Below, piece after piece: positions 63,360 through 64,000 of a stretch of 64,000 bases of DNA. This DNA comes from Cynocephalus volans (taxonomy: Eukaryota; Chordata; Mammalia; Dermoptera; Cynocephalidae): assembly GCF_027409185.1 (NCBI RefSeq), contig NC_084469.1:31300293-31364292 (forward strand). Reading direction: 5' to 3'. The notes under the pieces are model-generated. The model had not been told where the DNA came from. It was given only the letters and a program-made list of their open reading frames with translations, and made no database searches. Position numbers and translations under genes: made by a program. Position 1 is the first letter of the stretch; every line of letters begins with the position of its first letter.

Positions 63360-63613
63360 GGGGCCTCCGTCTTGGGAGCCCGGCTCTGCCGCCGCCGCCG
63401 CCTACCCGCCTCGACCTGTCAACCTCCGACAGCACCCGGCGGGCGGGGACGGAGAGGGGGACGGGGAGGCTTCCGGCTTCCTGGCTGTCAAGCGAGGACG
63501 CTGTCGCAAGGGCACCATCAGGCGGACTCTACCAGCTCACGACAGCTAGGCTAGGACAGCCGCAGCAAAGGGTGGAACCCCGATTTCCAAGAGGGCGCGT
63601 CTGTCATAACCTC

Positions 63614-63621
63614 TACGTCAT
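63614..63621. promoter_or_regulatory. CRE-like site
   Basis: tacgtcat between the two genes fits the ATF/CREB half-consensus. Confidence 0.5.
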
Positions 63622-63636
63622 TTCACAGCCTCCTCT

Positions 63637-63649
63637 GCCGCCATCTTTG
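63637..63649 (+). promoter_or_regulatory. YY1-like site
   Basis: gccgccatctttg contains the YY1 core GCCATCTT, common in TATA-less mammalian promoters close to the transcription start. Confidence 0.6.
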
Positions 63650-63805
63650 TTGGGGGCACACAGCCCGCCGACCAAGGCCTTTCGCTGCTGCTCCCCTTTC
63701 TCGGCATCACAAACTGTGCTGAAAAAGCACGAGAAAGAGTCGCGGTCAGAGAGTGAGCTTTTCACGAAAGACTTTGAGAGAGCGAGGGAGAGAGAGTCGC
63801 GCTGG

Positions 63806-63816
63806 TGATGTCACGG
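63806..63816 (+). promoter_or_regulatory. ATF/CREB-like site
   Basis: tgatgtcacgg, 55 bp upstream of the CYB5D2 ATG. Confidence 0.5.
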
Positions 63817-63825
63817 CCGGCGTCT

Positions 63826-63835
63826 CCGCCATCTT
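63826..63835 (+). promoter_or_regulatory. YY1-like site in the CYB5D2 leader
   Basis: ccgccatctt lies 36 bp upstream of the CYB5D2 ATG, a placement typical of YY1 sites just downstream of a transcription start. Confidence 0.6.
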
Positions 63836-63870
63836 AGCTGTGGGAGTGAGGCGTCGGTGCGGCTGTCTAA

Positions 63871-64000
63871 ATGCTGCGGCTCTGCAGACGCGGGCTCTTG
63901 TTGGGCCTGGCTGTAGCGGCGGCGGCGGTGCTGGCAGCACGGCTGATGGGCTGGTGGGGCCTCCGCGCTGGCTTTCGCCTTTTCATACCCGAGGAGCTGG
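63871..64000 (+). CDS. CYB5D2: CYB5D2 (neuferricin), 5' end of exon 1, cut by the window
   Basis: 130 nt, 43 codons plus 1 nt. Reads [20 protein letters not shown] and then [20 protein letters not shown] and EEL. A TAA stop directly precedes the ATG in frame (63868-63870), which fixes the start. A basic tip and long Leu/Ala core form a signal peptide or anchor; FRLFIPEEL is the entry to the cytochrome b5-like haem domain of the MAPR family, which lies past 64000. Neuferricin is described as a haem-binding extracellular or membrane-associated protein with roles in neurogenesis; that is family knowledge. Confidence 0.95.
   Translation, partial: MLRLCRRGLLLGLAVAAAAVLAARLMGWWGLRAGFRLFIPEEL

Larger units (their letters stand above)
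50894..63005. other. ZZEF1: ZZEF1 intron 1 (12.1 kb)
   Basis: The largest intron. Named elements: MIR 51420-51560, L1M 52115-52260, SINE dimers 52331 and 54255, LTR-like text 52866-53035, MITEs 53526 and 56649, L1M 53800-54235, MIRs 54690, 55660, 57340, 57880 and 58050, SINEs 56757, 60440, 60924 and 62073, a poly(A)-only insert 57729, LTR-like 60650-61060 and L2 61060-61430. I see nothing nameable in 55895-56640 (a possible old repeat with an AATAAA near 56563), 58260-60430 or 61430-62070. The last 100 bp join the CpG island. Confidence 0.75.
62890..63960. promoter_or_regulatory. CpG island: bidirectional ZZEF1/CYB5D2 promoter
   Basis: GC content and CpG frequency rise sharply here against AT-rich flanks. 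The island contains ZZEF1 exon 1 (minus) and the CYB5D2 start (plus). No TATA box was found between the start codons. GC boxes occur at about 63441-63465 (ggcgggcggggacggagagg). The coding starts are 511 bp apart, so the 5' UTRs and core promoters must share this stretch. Confidence 0.9.

Noticed and set aside
62073..62155. Possible tRNA-Ile gene
   Set aside because: The first 20 bases match tRNA-Ile, but the anticodon loop lacks an Ile triplet, the T arm is altered and the unit is followed by a SINE-type A-rich tail. Other copies fail in the same way.
62907..63554. Plus-strand open frame of 215 codons across the CpG island
   Set aside because: It runs antisense over ZZEF1 exon 1; long open frames are expected in GC-rich DNA with few stops. 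The sequence is Arg/Pro/Gly-rich without any domain.
63161..63808. Second plus-strand open frame of 215 codons
   Set aside because: Same reason; it overlaps exon 1 and the promoter and ends before the CYB5D2 ATG in another frame.
1..64000. CRISPR arrays, bacterial operons, prophage or other prokaryotic systems
   Set aside because: The locus is spliced mammalian DNA; the only spaced repeats are SINEs and small satellites.

Overview
The window is nuclear DNA from a placental mammal. It holds the 5' half of one large split gene on the minus strand and the first exon of a divergent neighbour on the plus strand. Thirty coding exons (63359 down to 576) join in frame into 1,628 codons of ZZEF1 (zinc finger ZZ-type and EF-hand domain containing 1). 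At 63871-64000 the plus strand opens CYB5D2 (neuferricin). The two start codons lie about 510 bp apart in a CpG island with YY1-like and CRE-like sites, so this is a bidirectional promoter. The same divergent pair is known at human 17p13.2.

Species. There are no Alu, B1 or B2 elements. The young SINEs are built only from a tRNA-Ile-like sequence (A box, B box, GAT at the anticodon position), as monomers, as dimers and as a GC-rich variant. This matches the CYN SINEs described from colugos (Dermoptera, flying lemurs), so Galeopterus or Cynocephalus is the best guess. The rest of the intronic DNA is old mammalian material: L2, MIR, L1M fragments, hAT and Tigger fossils, and three retroviral LTR relics.

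Layout. Positions 1-50.9 kb carry exons 30 to 2 with introns of 81 bp to about 4.1 kb. Positions 50.9-63.0 kb are intron 1 (12.1 kb), almost wholly repeats and unassigned sequence. Positions 62.9-64.0 kb are the CpG island with ZZEF1 exon 1 and the CYB5D2 start. The exons present encode a myristoylation-type N-terminus, one EF-hand, an APC10/DOC domain, a long helical middle, a CUB-like beta-sandwich and a Ser/Pro-rich linker. The two ZZ fingers and the second CUB-like domain lie in exons beyond position 1.

I see no CRISPR array, operon, ncRNA gene or undescribed gene system. The notable observations concern small-scale events: a graded set of truncated SINE insertions that ends in a pure poly(A) insert with a perfect 16-bp duplication, a tail-to-tail SINE pair, a GC-rich SINE subfamily with a new hairpin in place of the anticodon arm, an inverted LTR pair, and tandem in-frame splice acceptors at ZZEF1 exon 10. 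Statements about human ZZEF1 rest on memory of the family, not on an alignment run here.
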